Shown in pieces: positions 32,729 to 41,914 of a DNA stretch of 64,000 nucleotides. The DNA is from Candidatus Freyarchaeota archaeon. Lineage in GTDB: Archaea > Asgardarchaeota > Jordiarchaeia > Jordiarchaeales > Jordiarchaeaceae. The notes under the pieces were generated by a model, which saw only the letters and a program-made list of their open reading frames with translations, did not search any database and was not told the origin of the DNA. How positions within the stretch are numbered: the first letter of the stretch is position 1; every line of letters begins with the position of its first letter. The DNA is taken from the NCBI GenBank assembly GCA_030587365.1, contig JAUQZE010000002.1, positions 1 through 64,000 on the forward strand. The letters run 5' to 3'. The position numbers and the translations under genes are program-made.

Positions 32729-34318
32729 TTAACATAATTTGTTTGGAACGAGTATGTTTTCTGGGTCTAGGAGCTTTTTGATGCCGCGTATTATGTTTGC
32801 GTAGCTTGGCATTAGCAACATGTTTGTTAGTGCCTGCATTGTTAGTGGAATTGTTCCACCGTGTTTTAACATGGTGATTATAAACGGTTGAATACTTTGA
32901 CTTAGTTTTTCCGCTAGTGCTTTGTCTAGTGGGTCGTATTCGATGCTGATTCCGCAGACCATTGTTGTTCCTCTGTCAAAGGGGATGATTGCCCATCTTA
33001 CAGTCATTGGCTCATCTGGGCGGATTAAGTCCTTTAATCCTAAGCTTTCCAATTGGGGGTTAGCTTCCTTTATGAATGGAATTATCTTACTGAGTGGCAT
33101 GCAGCACCAGAAGCCAAAGTACCCTCCGCTAAACTGATGCATTACAGCTTCTCCCCTGTGAGTTGTGAAGTCCTGTAAGTATTTCATCATCTTCTCAGAA
33201 GGGAAGCGCACTACCTTTCCATTGTTTTCCTTAAGACAGATCCTATCAGTTATATTCTTCTCAGCTTGAACCTTCTCGGCAGCTCCTTCGATTTCAATGA
33301 AAAGGTACCACGAGGACTCTGGAATCATAGATCTAATTCGTTTATCTGCCTCAGGGTCTATTCTGTCCCCGTAATCCGCTACAACCGAGTATACATGACT
33401 AGCATTGTAACCCATCACGGAGTTTCCGATATCATTTCTCTGCGTTTTTCTAACAGCGTTAAGCAAATCCTCTAAGCTGCTAAACTCATACCACAGGAAC
33501 TCGCACCTCTCACCAATAGGGTATAGACGAACAACCATCTTAGTTACGATGCCATAGGCACCCAAGCTCCCTCTAAATAGACCAGCTAAGTCCGGTCCGA
33601 AACTGAGCCTTACATACGGGTTAACCTTCTCAAAACCGGGAACAGCCTGTGACCCCGTCCTTAGTAACTCCCCATTTGGAAGAACCACCTCAAGCGAAAC
33701 AACAGGATCCGTCCAACCGTACCGAGCATTGTAGGGACGCATATTCGCGGAGACAAAGTTACTTACGAGGCTCCCGGTGTATCCCCCCACTTTACATACC
33801 GTTTTAAGCCCGTGTTTCTTAGCTTCCGAATCCAGCCTACCAAAGGAAACCGCTGGTTCAATGGTAGCAGTCATGGACTCCTCATCAATTTCGATTATTC
33901 TGTCTAACCTCTTCAGGTCAAGTATCATGCAGCCTTCGATTGATGGTATCGTGGTGCCTGCCATGTTTGTTCCGAAAGTAACCGGCATTATGGGAATCTT
34001 ATACTTGTTAGCAATCTTAACCACTTTTTGAACCTCTTCTGCGTTAGCAGGAAAAACCACGACGCTGGGCATGGCAGGTTTACCAAAAAACTTCTCAGCG
34101 AGAAGCGAAAACGAATCCCTCAGGTAGGGTATGAGGTCTTCAGGGCAGTTTGAAACAAATTGGTTCCCAACGGCGTCTCTTAACTCTAATTGAAGATTTT
34201 CCAAGGTTGCAATAAACTCGGTTGTTTTAACACCTTCCGTTAAGATAACCCTGTTAACTTCGGATTTTTCAACACTCTTTTTAGACGTTTCTGCATCTTT
34301 ATTCATTTCTAGAATCAG
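32729..34318 (-). CDS. GlcD-like FAD-binding oxidoreductase, copy 2, probable CTG start
   Basis: A 529-residue VAO/PCMH flavoprotein with VVFPANAEEVQKVVKIANKY, PVTFGTNMAG and the substrate-cap part, ending at LVPNKLC without the C-terminal extension of copy 1. The likely start is CTG at 34316-34318: GGAGG lies seven bases upstream, and the first residues (LILEMNKDAETS) align with those of copy 1 (LSLEKKEDSESL), which also starts at CTG. A TTG two codons upstream and an ATG four codons downstream are the alternatives. Upstream partner of HdrD-like copy 2. Likely a 2-hydroxyacid-type dehydrogenase. Confidence 0.8.
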   Translation of the reverse strand: MILEMNKDAETSKKSVEKSEVNRVILTEGVKTTEFIATLENLQLELRDAVGNQFVSNCPEDLIPYLRDSFSLLAEKFFGKPAMPSVVVFPANAEEVQKVVKIANKYKIPIMPVTFGTNMAGTTIPSIEGCMILDLKRLDRIIEIDEESMTATIEPAVSFGRLDSEAKKHGLKTVCKVGGYTGSLVSNFVSANMRPYNARYGWTDPVVSLEVVLPNGELLRTGSQAVPGFEKVNPYVRLSFGPDLAGLFRGSLGAYGIVTKMVVRLYPIGERCEFLWYEFSSLEDLLNAVRKTQRNDIGNSVMGYNASHVYSVVADYGDRIDPEADKRIRSMIPESSWYLFIEIEGAAEKVQAEKNITDRICLKENNGKVVRFPSEKMMKYLQDFTTHRGEAVMHQFSGGYFGFWCCMPLSKIIPFIKEANPQLESLGLKDLIRPDEPMTVRWAIIPFDRGTTMVCGISIEYDPLDKALAEKLSQSIQPFIITMLKHGGTIPLTMQALTNMLLMPSYANIIRGIKKLLDPENILVPNKLC

Positions 34319-34439
34319 GTGCAAGCCTCCAAAGAGTTATATGAGCATTTTTTTTAATTTATATTAATTTTTTATATTTAATTAAAAGATTTTTGACTTT
34401 ATAGTTTTATGTATTTTTTGTAAGATTTTAAGTTGGATG

Positions 34440-34508
34440 TTATGATGGCTCTTCGTATTTTGGACCTTTTTTCTTCTTCTTAGCTTCTTTTCTGCTCCTT
34501 TTTCTACT
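34440..34508 (-). other. Possible C-terminal coding remnant, lysine-rich
   Basis: In the 34319-34702 spacer the minus strand has a frame ending RKEAKKKKKGPKYEEPS and TAA at 34440-34442. Upstream it meets stops within about 25 codons. The tail looks like the end of a protein, but no body remains. The rest of the spacer is AT-rich, with nothing recognised. Confidence 0.2.
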
Positions 34509-34702
34509 GTTTTCTTTTTATCATCGTATCCGTTGGTGATGCAGATTTATTCGATTCCTTCCCCCTAATAAGGATCCCAATCGTGAAAGTAGCCTTATAA
34601 ACGCCCCTTTTTAAGGGGAAATCAAACCATTCTGCATTACCGTATCCTTTTAACATCTACCTTATTTATTGAATAAAATGGGAAAGTTTGAAGGATGTGG
34701 AT

Positions 34703-35431
34703 TTACCGTTTCTTTTTCATAACCTGCACCACACATTTGGGGTTTGCGAAATTATCCACGTTGTAGTCATAATCGTAATCAGAATCGGAAGGTAAATCCA
34801 CTCCATAATATGAACATATCATAGTTGCCAAAGCACAGACCCTAGTCCTAGTATACTTGACTACTTTGTCCGCTTGAAATGCACTGCAAACATCTGTAAA
34901 AGCACAGTCTTCAATATCGATCCTGACTGTTTTTTCATCTGCTACACTGTAATTTACACCCGGTGGTATTACTTTAAAAGCCACCAACTTGTCTGCTATC
35001 TGTTTGAAAACGCTTCCAATATCTGATTTTCCACTAGATTCGGAAAGACTGTTTGCGGCGGTCATCGACTTCCATTGTTTGTTCATAGCTTTAGCCATCT
35101 CATTTACTGTGATACGGCGAACCACTCCTGATGTACCTGCCAGATAAGCCTCTGTCCTAGCCATAGCGTAAAGTAGAGCACCAAAACCGCGGGGATATCT
35201 TCCAAGGTTTTTCCTCAAATAATCCTTTACCTGAGGCCAATCCCATTCATCTGAACCTAGTGGTGGCTCTTCTCCGAGTCTTTCTGCCTCAAACTGTATT
35301 GCAAACTTTTTTACAAAGCGGGTGTAAACTGGACCGAATAATTTATCATCTACAATTTTTGCATTCGAAATGCCTATATCCACAATAGTATCGAAGTCAA
35401 TTTGCTCATACGGTGTATCTATTCTATTCAT
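34703..35431 (-). CDS. V4R-like cysteine protein, diverged paralogue
   Basis: A 242-residue relative of the tandem pair at 25.9-27.6 kb. FGPVYTRFVKKFAIQFEAER and EEPPLGSDEWDWPQVKDYLR are nearly the same, then DCAFTDVCSAF, RTRVCALATMICS and NPKCVVQVMKK. The glycine-rich GGG-ICGIG loop is replaced by RTRVCALAT, and there is a short insertion in mid-protein. ATG start with GAGGTG eight bases upstream. Alone between two long spacers. Function unknown; likely a different ligand. Confidence 0.6.
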   Translation of the reverse strand: MNRIDTPYEQIDFDTIVDIGISNAKIVDDKLFGPVYTRFVKKFAIQFEAERLGEEPPLGSDEWDWPQVKDYLRKNLGRYPRGFGALLYAMARTEAYLAGTSGVVRRITVNEMAKAMNKQWKSMTAANSLSESSGKSDIGSVFKQIADKLVAFKVIPPGVNYSVADEKTVRIDIEDCAFTDVCSAFQADKVVKYTRTRVCALATMICSYYGVDLPSDSDYDYDYNVDNFANPKCVVQVMKKKR

Positions 35432-35795
35432 TTACCCACACCTCATAATTCCATAATGATTCAGTATTTAGATTACTCCATATACTGAAGGGTTAGGAGT
35501 TCCACGATTTTATTATGATTGGAAATGTGCTGCGGCCACCGCTTCGTTAAGGGCTTCCGCACTTTTTCAAGTAAACCAGCCCTATCACTTTACTTTCTTT
35601 TCCCTTTTTTCTGTATTTAAACCTGGCAATCTATCCCATCACTTATGGAAAAAGGGCTTTTGCTAAATTTCTGTAATGTAATAAATAATACAATTATCTT
35701 AAATAAAGTTTATTCCTTTTATTGCGAAAATCTCAATTTAAGTTGTATAAAATAAATATTATAACGGTTCTATATTGTAAATCTCATAATAAGAA

Positions 35796-35935
35796 GCCTT
35801 GTTGCATAATTGGTTAATTGTCTGTTCACCTTTTAATGAGGTAAACATTCTATAAGTATATAATTATAATTATTTTGTAAATGTTCAATTCTCTTATATG
35901 ATACAATAAACAAATGCAAGATTATGCAACAAGCC
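35796..35935. mobile_element. MITE-like element with 13-bp perfect terminal inverted repeats
   Basis: CTTGTTGCATAAT (35798-35810) and ATTATGCAACAAG (35921-35933) are exact reverse complements about 135 bp apart; one mismatch farther out, GC/CC pairs extend it. The inside is AT-rich and non-coding. The ends resemble the TTGTTGCA-type termini of IS6/IS240-like insertion sequences. No target duplication was clear. It lies in the 35432-36312 spacer, which otherwise holds only AT-rich sequence and the direct repeat listed next. Confidence 0.55.
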
Positions 35936-36122
35936 AGACAAGGATTATTGGACAATAATTCCTGAGAAGCATCCTCCCCCTTCTTTTGAAATTTAAGAAA
36001 TCGGAGTTGTTTTTACTACTTAGCGCATTTAAATTACTCATTTCATTTGTTTAATGCATTGTTTATAATAGCCGGATATTTATGAAATAATTTTGAATAA
36101 AATATTCATAGAATGCCTACCT

Positions 36123-36222
36123 AAATAATAAAGAGAACAGACAATTAATTAATTGCAATCTCTTTCCACATGTTAGAAGACCGAAAAAAATAATAAAGAG
36201 AAAAAACAATTAATTAATTGCA
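36123..36222 (+). repeat. Two 35-bp direct repeats upstream of a V4R-like gene
   Basis: AAATAATAAAGAGAA followed by ACAATTAATTAATTGCA occurs at 36123-36157 and 36188-36222, with two mismatches in 35 bases and a 65-bp period. Both lie 90-190 bp before the GTG at 36313, so they may be binding sites. Part of the first (GAACAGACAATTAA) is also found inverted in the MITE at about 35812-35826. Confidence 0.55.
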
Positions 36223-36312
36223 GTGAGGTAACATATTAACAAAAAGGTTTATAATACAATAAACTTTAATTATAACTATAAACTACTTATCTTATAATGT
36301 GAGGTGTTGGGA

Positions 36313-37017
36313 GTGTCAGACCTTAAGATTTCTGATTTTAAAATGTTTGATAAGGCTCCGTATGAACTACCCGATCCCAGAACCCAAACAGGACTAGCTA
36401 TAAAAGCGGCAAAGGAAGTAGAAAAAACCTATGGTCCCGTATTCAGCCTCAGATTCATAAAGCACGCTCTCTGGTTTATTGCTCAAAAAACCGGAGAGAA
36501 AACCCCCCAAAATATCAAAACCCTAGACCAGTTGGAAGAATATCTAGTCTCAATATCCAATAAATACCCCACTCCCTACTGCGCAACTACTTATGCCCAG
36601 GTTAAGACTGAAAACGAGTTACAAGGCCAAACTGGAGCCGGAACTCGGGTTGAAGCAATGAGTATCTCTAGAAATGTTGTGAAAGTTCAGGAGAGTGAGG
36701 TGAAGGATTTTGATGCAGATGATGCATTGTTAAAGGGTCGCGAGATTGGGGTTGCGATGAAAATTCTTCCCAGTGAAATGGGATACAAGAAAAATGAGGA
36801 TGGAAGTGTAGACATAATCTTCCCAAAGTGCCCCTTTATGGATGGATGCGAGTTAGCCTTTGAGGAGGTCTTGTTAAAACGGCCAGACGGCAGGACGAGA
36901 TGTATAATCGGTGAAGGTGTATGCCAGTATTTTAAAATATTTAGCGGTCATGAGTGGGACTATGACCTCTTAGAGTTTGATAAACCACATTGTATAAATA
37001 GATGTTACATTCTATAA
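36313..37017 (+). CDS. V4R-like cysteine protein, fourth large paralogue
   Basis: A 234-residue protein with YGPVFSLRFIKHALWFIAQK, TENELQGQTGAGTRVEAMS, CPFMDGCELAF, RCIIGEGVCQYF and a final KPHCINRCYI. It follows the plan of the other three large paralogues but has more divergent sequence. GTG 36313 is the likely start, as GAGGTG lies six bases upstream; GTG 36304 is in frame but inside that site. Direct repeats upstream suggest regulation. Function unknown. Confidence 0.55.
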   Translation: MSDLKISDFKMFDKAPYELPDPRTQTGLAIKAAKEVEKTYGPVFSLRFIKHALWFIAQKTGEKTPQNIKTLDQLEEYLVSISNKYPTPYCATTYAQVKTENELQGQTGAGTRVEAMSISRNVVKVQESEVKDFDADDALLKGREIGVAMKILPSEMGYKKNEDGSVDIIFPKCPFMDGCELAFEEVLLKRPDGRTRCIIGEGVCQYFKIFSGHEWDYDLLEFDKPHCINRCYIL

Positions 37018-37403
37018 TAATTAACTTGGTGAGAGGCTTTCGGAAAGATTTCCATAGGGTATAAAAAGGATATATTACTTTGAACTATTTTTAACAATCT
37101 CTTTTTGGCGTAAAAAGTCTCGTTTCTGGTGTAACTCGTGTGGTAGGGGCTTTGATTGACTGGCGGCGGGCCTTTACACTTGTTTTCTAACCACTCTTTT
37201 ATTCCTCCTTTTGCTTAACGGAGCCTTTTTAGAATTTCTTTTGAAAGAGATTGAAATCCTCAAAAACACTTCACCCTCTGTTCGAGGGTGTCACCAACCC
37301 CCGAAATGCAAAGATTTTTTACTTCCGTTCAGACTAATGAGATTAAGTTATTGATTTTGAATGTAGAGTTTCTTGAAGAAATATATGGCTTAAGGTGAAA
37401 CTA
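37018..37403. other. Spacer with a perfect small hairpin at 37272-37290
   Basis: Within this 386-bp spacer CACCCTC (37272-37278) and GAGGGTG (37284-37290) form a perfect 7-bp stem with loop TGTTC. It may be an RNA hairpin or protein site upstream of the phosphoribosyltransferase. TATAAAAAGGATATA near 37060 looks like a promoter, and GTGAGAGG at 37029-37036 echoes the leaders of the V4R-like genes. No gene recognised. Confidence 0.4.
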
Positions 37404-38036
37404 ATGTTTAAAGACCGGGTTGATGCAGGTACCAAGCTGGCTGAAGAATTGTTAGTGTATAAGAAAGATAATCCCGTCGTATTAGTCATTCCTAGAGGAG
37501 GAGTCGTGGTGGGTTATGAGGTAGCTAAAAAACTGGGTGCTCCATTGGATATAGTTGTTCCGCGTAAAATTCCCGCACCCTCTAATCCCGAATTGGGTAT
37601 TGGTGCTGTAACGCAGGATGGTACGGTGATAATTGACCAGCAGATAAAAGATTACTTATTTGTTTCAAACGAATACATCAAGGAAGAAACGGAGAGACAG
37701 ATTAAGGAAATTGAGAGAAGAATGAAAGCGTACCGCGGCGACAAGAAACTTATCCCTCTCGAGGATCGGGTTGTTATTCTGGTTGATGACGGAATAGCAA
37801 CTGGAGTCACTATGATAGCAGCCATCCGCTCGATAAGAAAACAGAACCCCAAAAAAATTGTGGTAGCCGTACCGGTAGGGCCTCCAAGCACTATCAAAAA
37901 AATTAAGGAGGAGGCTGACGAGGTCGTTTCCCTAATCACTTATGAACCATTCGAGGCAGTAGGACAGTTCTACACTGATTTTAGCCAAACAAGTGACGAT
38001 GAGGTTATAAAACTCCTTCAAAAAGCAAAAAACTGA
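37404..38036 (+). CDS. Phosphoribosyltransferase family protein
   Basis: A 210-residue protein with VLVIPRGGVVVGYEVAKKLG, VVPRKIPAPSNPELGIGAV and the PRPP loop VILVDDGIATGVTM. This is the long type-I phosphoribosyltransferase subgroup often found with stress or uncharacterised functions rather than a defined purine enzyme. The ATG 37404 was chosen because GGTGA lies five bases upstream; GTG 37395 contains that site. Stands alone. Substrate base unknown. Confidence 0.85.
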   Translation: MFKDRVDAGTKLAEELLVYKKDNPVVLVIPRGGVVVGYEVAKKLGAPLDIVVPRKIPAPSNPELGIGAVTQDGTVIIDQQIKDYLFVSNEYIKEETERQIKEIERRMKAYRGDKKLIPLEDRVVILVDDGIATGVTMIAAIRSIRKQNPKKIVVAVPVGPPSTIKKIKEEADEVVSLITYEPFEAVGQFYTDFSQTSDDEVIKLLQKAKN

Positions 38037-38379
38037 TTTAAAGATTACTATCAATTCAAGTTAAAATGAATGAATGGTTAGTCGTTTTATAGGTTGTAAT
38101 CTTCGAGGCTTGTTGGTTAGCCTAATTCTTTTGAGAAAGGCGGGTTATTGTGGATGTAGGAAGCGGAGAATTTTGACAGGCAATTTTCTATTCTATCTAT
38201 CATATAGCCTGTTTTCTGCATTCTTTTTAGCAAAGGGATCAGGGGTGAAAGTTGTTTCTTAGTGGAAGTTTCGTAGTACCACCTCAAATAGGGGTGTTAA
38301 AAATAAAGTCAAAAAAATCTTTTCAAGTCGAACAAATCTTCGTCACCACTATTGGTCCCACATAATTTATTTACGTTAG

Positions 38380-38389
38380 TTTTATATCT
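38380..38389 (+). promoter_or_regulatory. TATA box upstream of acyl-CoA synthetase alpha-type gene 1
   Basis: TTTTATATCT about 50 bases before the TTG start at 38437 fits an archaeal TATA box. The rest of the 38037-38436 spacer shows only a weak 62-codon frame (38074-38262) that I do not accept as a gene. Confidence 0.4.
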
Positions 38390-38436
38390 CAAGCTAGGAT
38401 AGTGTGCTTTACTTCTAGGTATCCGGGTGACTGATC

Positions 38437-39867
38437 TTGTCGAAGGACTTGGTGTCTGAAATAGATGAGATTTTTAGACCTCGTTCTGTAGCCGTGGTTG
38501 GTGTGAGCGACAAGGTGAACAGGCTCGGGAATTTGCTGCTCTACAGCTTTGTGGACATGGGGTTTGAGGGTAAACTTTATCCTATTAATCCGAAGGAAGA
38601 AACCGTTATGGGTTTTAAGAGTTACCCGAGTGTTAGGGATGTTGAGGGCCCTGTGGATCTTGTTGTGGTTTCGGTTCACCCGGAACGTGTTCCTGAGATT
38701 ATTGATGACTGTGTGGCTAAGGGTGTTAAGGCTGTTGTGATTTTCAGTTCGGGATTTAGGGAGAAGGGTGAGGAGGGAAGAAAGAGGGAGATGGAGCTCG
38801 TGGAGAGGGCTAGAGCGGGGGGTGTGCGGATTATTGGTCCTAACTGTATGGGTCTTTATTCTCCTTCGTCTAAGATTTCCTTCTTTCCTGGTATGCCGAA
38901 GGAGCGGGGGGTATCTGCTTTCCTTTCTCAGAGCGGGTCGCTGACGAATATAGTGGGGCTTTTTTCTAATCTGAGGGGAATACGCTTCAGCAAGATGATT
39001 AGCGTCGGTAATGCCAGTGACTTGGATGTTAACGATTTCTTGGAATACTTGGGGAGCGATCCTGAAACTAGGTTGATTGTCTGCTACATTGAGGGGGTGG
39101 AGGACGGACGTAGATTTCTAAAACTAGCAAAGGAGATCTCGAAGAGGAAGCCGATTCTTATATGGAAAGCTGGTGAAACAGAGGGAGGGGCGCGGGGTGT
39201 AAGCTCTCACACCGGCTCGCTTTCTGGTTCAAGAGAAATTTGGGGCGCGGTTATCAAGCAGGCTGGCCTGATAAAAATTGAGAATTTTATGGAACTCGCG
39301 GGCTTTGTCACTGTTTTTCAAAACCCCTACCTTCCAGGTGGGAACAGAGTAGTAGTTATGTCGGGTCCCGGAGGCCCTGCGGTTTCGACTGCTGACGCCT
39401 GTGAGAAAGCGGGACTCAGGCTAGCAATGCTCTCAGAAGAATCCAAAAGGAAACTCGCCGAGATTGTACCCGAATTCGGAACGAGTACGTCAAACCCTGT
39501 GGACCTCAGTCTATCATCGTCATTCGATGTGAAAATGTATCCTAAGGCTACTGAGATATGTGGATTGGACGAAAACGTGGATATGATTGTGGAGTTCATG
39601 CCTGTTCTGAGCAAAGAGATTATTGAGGGGCTTATGAATGCTCAGAAAAAGGTGAGAAAGCCCATCGCTATTATATCCTCTGTTGAATATGCTATGGTAG
39701 AAACGTCTGTTAGTAAACTCTTTGGGGTAACAGGGGGAATGAAGCTGATTGAAACCATAATGAAAATGTATGAATCGGGAATATCGGTACACTCATCAGA
39801 ACAAGAAGCTGCTAAGGCACTTGTTGCACTCCTAAACTATAGGAAATACTTGGAAAAAGCAGAGTGA
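38437..39867 (+). CDS. NDP-forming acyl-CoA synthetase alpha-type protein 1
   Basis: A 476-residue protein with a CoA-binding Rossmann domain (FRPRSVAVVGVSDKVNRLGN), a succinyl-CoA-ligase-like domain (IGPNCMGLYSP, FLSQSGSL), the phospho-histidine motif SSHTGSLSG with H258, and a third domain with VVMSGPGGPAVSTADACE. It matches the alpha part of NDP-forming acetyl/acyl-CoA synthetases, which conserve acyl-CoA energy as ATP. The ATP-grasp beta part is neither fused nor adjacent. TTG start with GGGTGA upstream. A paralogue follows at 39982. Third-position composition drifts from G/T-rich to A/C-rich along the gene. Confidence 0.8.
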   Translation: MSKDLVSEIDEIFRPRSVAVVGVSDKVNRLGNLLLYSFVDMGFEGKLYPINPKEETVMGFKSYPSVRDVEGPVDLVVVSVHPERVPEIIDDCVAKGVKAVVIFSSGFREKGEEGRKREMELVERARAGGVRIIGPNCMGLYSPSSKISFFPGMPKERGVSAFLSQSGSLTNIVGLFSNLRGIRFSKMISVGNASDLDVNDFLEYLGSDPETRLIVCYIEGVEDGRRFLKLAKEISKRKPILIWKAGETEGGARGVSSHTGSLSGSREIWGAVIKQAGLIKIENFMELAGFVTVFQNPYLPGGNRVVVMSGPGGPAVSTADACEKAGLRLAMLSEESKRKLAEIVPEFGTSTSNPVDLSLSSSFDVKMYPKATEICGLDENVDMIVEFMPVLSKEIIEGLMNAQKKVRKPIAIISSVEYAMVETSVSKLFGVTGGMKLIETIMKMYESGISVHSSEQEAAKALVALLNYRKYLEKAE

Positions 39868-39981
39868 AAAAAACAAAATTTAGTTATCAAAATGGTATTC
39901 TCCACATTGTTTCTTATCGTTATTTTTATATCATCAGCAGTAAACAGTAATTCTTAAGTTTAATCGCTTTGAGGTTTTACT

Positions 39982-41418
39982 TTGTCAGAGGATTTGATTT
40001 CTCAAATAGACGCAATTTTCAAGCCAAGGTCCATCGCAATAACTGGTGCCAGTGATAAAAGGCCTAGACTTGGAAATATGCTTCTCTATAACTTCATAGA
40101 TATTGGCTTCGAAGGAAAACTCTATCCCATTAATTCTGACGAGGAAAGAGTAATGGGATTGAAGAGCTATCCCAGCCTTAAAGACATCGAAGAACCGGTA
40201 GACCTTCTAGTGGTCTCATTGCATCCGGATAAAGTGTCCCAAATAATTGAAGAAGCCGTAGAGAAAGACGTTAAGGGAGCCATAATTTTTACTTCGGGTT
40301 ACCGAGAGCAGGGGGATGAGGGAAAGAAAAGAGAGCAGGAACTAGTCAGCATTGCTAGAAAGGGCAACCTAAGAATAATTGGCCCAAACTGCATGGGCCT
40401 TTACTGCCCCTCCACAAAGCTGTCTTTCATCCCAGGATTATCCAAAGAAAGCGGACCTGTAGCTTTTATCTCCCAGTCAGGGTCTTTAGCTATGTACATC
40501 GCCATGGCGGGAAAAATACGTGGGGTATCATTTAGTAAGATTATTAGCCTGGGAAACGCTTGTGATTTAGATGCTAACGATTTCTTGGAATATCTAGGAA
40601 ATGACCCTCAAACGGGAATCATTGCCTGTTATTTGGAGGGTGTGGAAGACGGACGAAGGTTTCTCAGATTGGCAAAACAAATCTCAAAGAAAAAACCAGT
40701 CATATTATGGAAGGTGGGGAGGACAACAGGTGGTGCTAAGGCGGCGGGCTCCCATACGGGGTCGCTTTGCGGAAAAAGTGAGGTATGGGATGCGGTGTTC
40801 AAACAAGCGGGTTTAATAAGAGTGGAAAACGTGTACGAATTGTTCGGAGGTATCACCGCTTTTATTAGTCCTAACCTACCCAAAAGCAATCGAGTAGCAA
40901 TTGTATCTGCGCCTGGAGGTCCTGCTGTTTCCGCTGCTGATGTATGTGAACAAGAAGGACTGAAGCTAGCTGAGCTGTCAGAGGACACCAAAAACAAACT
41001 TTCGGAAATAATTCCCAATCTTGGAACCAGCACCTCAAACCCAATTGACTTGGGGTTTACTGTGGCTTCTGATAATACCCTTTACATGCGTAGTGCAACA
41101 ATAGTTGGCCAAGATCAGGGTGTTGACCTGATATTAATCTACAACTTCAGGATGGATAAAAACTTTGCAGAAGAATTAGTTCAATTCAAAGAGAAAATAA
41201 AAAAACCCACTGCGATTGTAACTAACATCGACCAAATACAAGACAGAGAACTCAATGAACGTTTTAAAAATCTCGACGCACAGGAAATACCTAAGATACT
41301 AAAAGGACTCTACGAATCAGGAATTTCAATCCACCCCACTGAACAAAACGCCGCAAAAACACTAATGTCCCTATTTAAATATAGAGAATTCCTTGATAAA
41401 ACCAAGAGGGAAGAGTAA
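39982..41418 (+). CDS. NDP-forming acyl-CoA synthetase alpha-type protein 2
   Basis: A 478-residue paralogue of the preceding gene with the same layout: FKPRSIAITGASDKRPRLGN, IGPNCMGLYCPS, FISQSGSLAMY, SHTGSLCGKSEVWDAV and VSAPGGPAVSAADVCE. TTG start with GAGGTT upstream. The third domain differs most, which suggests another acyl substrate. No beta subunit is near, so either it is encoded elsewhere or the pair act as a mixed complex. Confidence 0.8.
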   Translation: MSEDLISQIDAIFKPRSIAITGASDKRPRLGNMLLYNFIDIGFEGKLYPINSDEERVMGLKSYPSLKDIEEPVDLLVVSLHPDKVSQIIEEAVEKDVKGAIIFTSGYREQGDEGKKREQELVSIARKGNLRIIGPNCMGLYCPSTKLSFIPGLSKESGPVAFISQSGSLAMYIAMAGKIRGVSFSKIISLGNACDLDANDFLEYLGNDPQTGIIACYLEGVEDGRRFLRLAKQISKKKPVILWKVGRTTGGAKAAGSHTGSLCGKSEVWDAVFKQAGLIRVENVYELFGGITAFISPNLPKSNRVAIVSAPGGPAVSAADVCEQEGLKLAELSEDTKNKLSEIIPNLGTSTSNPIDLGFTVASDNTLYMRSATIVGQDQGVDLILIYNFRMDKNFAEELVQFKEKIKKPTAIVTNIDQIQDRELNERFKNLDAQEIPKILKGLYESGISIHPTEQNAAKTLMSLFKYREFLDKTKREE

Positions 41419-41443
41419 GGATGAATTTTTCATAGTTTTTGGG

Positions 41444-41881
41444 TTACGGTAAATATGCCTGAGCTTTGCCTACAGCCACCTTGTCGCCGTTCTGGTTGTC
41501 CGCATAAAGCTCCAAGTCTACGAAGCTCATTTCCTTCGTTCTTGGATGTTTCACAACTACTTTTCCGTAAAACTTGACCGTATCTCCGGGTAGAACCGGT
41601 CTGATAAGTTTTATATCTATGGATTTCAGTCTGCCCCCATCAGCATAGCACCAGTTGGTGATTACTTGAGTCATCAAAGCGATGGTCCACTGTCCATGAG
41701 CAATCGTGCTTCCGATGCCAAAAAGGTTCACTTCTTTGGCCCAAACCGGGTCCACATGGATCGGGTTGAAATCGAGAGAACCGCAAGCGAATCTTGTGAT
41801 TAATTCCTGGGTGACGTGTATTTCTAGGGGTGGTAATTCGTAATCCAGTTCTACATCTTCAAATTTTACTTTTTGGGACAA
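41444..41881 (-). CDS. MaoC-type enoyl-CoA hydratase
   Basis: A 145-residue hot-dog protein. The catalytic signature FACGSLDFNPIHVDPVWAKE contains the Asp-Asn-His hydratase residues, and GIGSTIAHGQWTIALM forms the central helix. (R)-specific hydration of enoyl-CoA is the usual reaction. TTG start with GGTGA upstream. It follows the second MaoC-like gene on the same strand by 33 bp; the two may form one heterodimeric hydratase. It lies next to acyl-CoA synthetase genes. Confidence 0.85.
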   Translation of the reverse strand: MSQKVKFEDVELDYELPPLEIHVTQELITRFACGSLDFNPIHVDPVWAKEVNLFGIGSTIAHGQWTIALMTQVITNWCYADGGRLKSIDIKLIRPVLPGDTVKFYGKVVVKHPRTKEMSFVDLELYADNQNGDKVAVGKAQAYLP

Positions 41882-41914
41882 TTATTTCACCACTTCCTTT
41901 TTTTATGCGATTAC

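Noticed and set aside
38074-38262. Possible small gene of 62 codons
   Set aside because: No ribosome site, Cys/Leu-rich improbable composition and no motif; lies in a promoter region.
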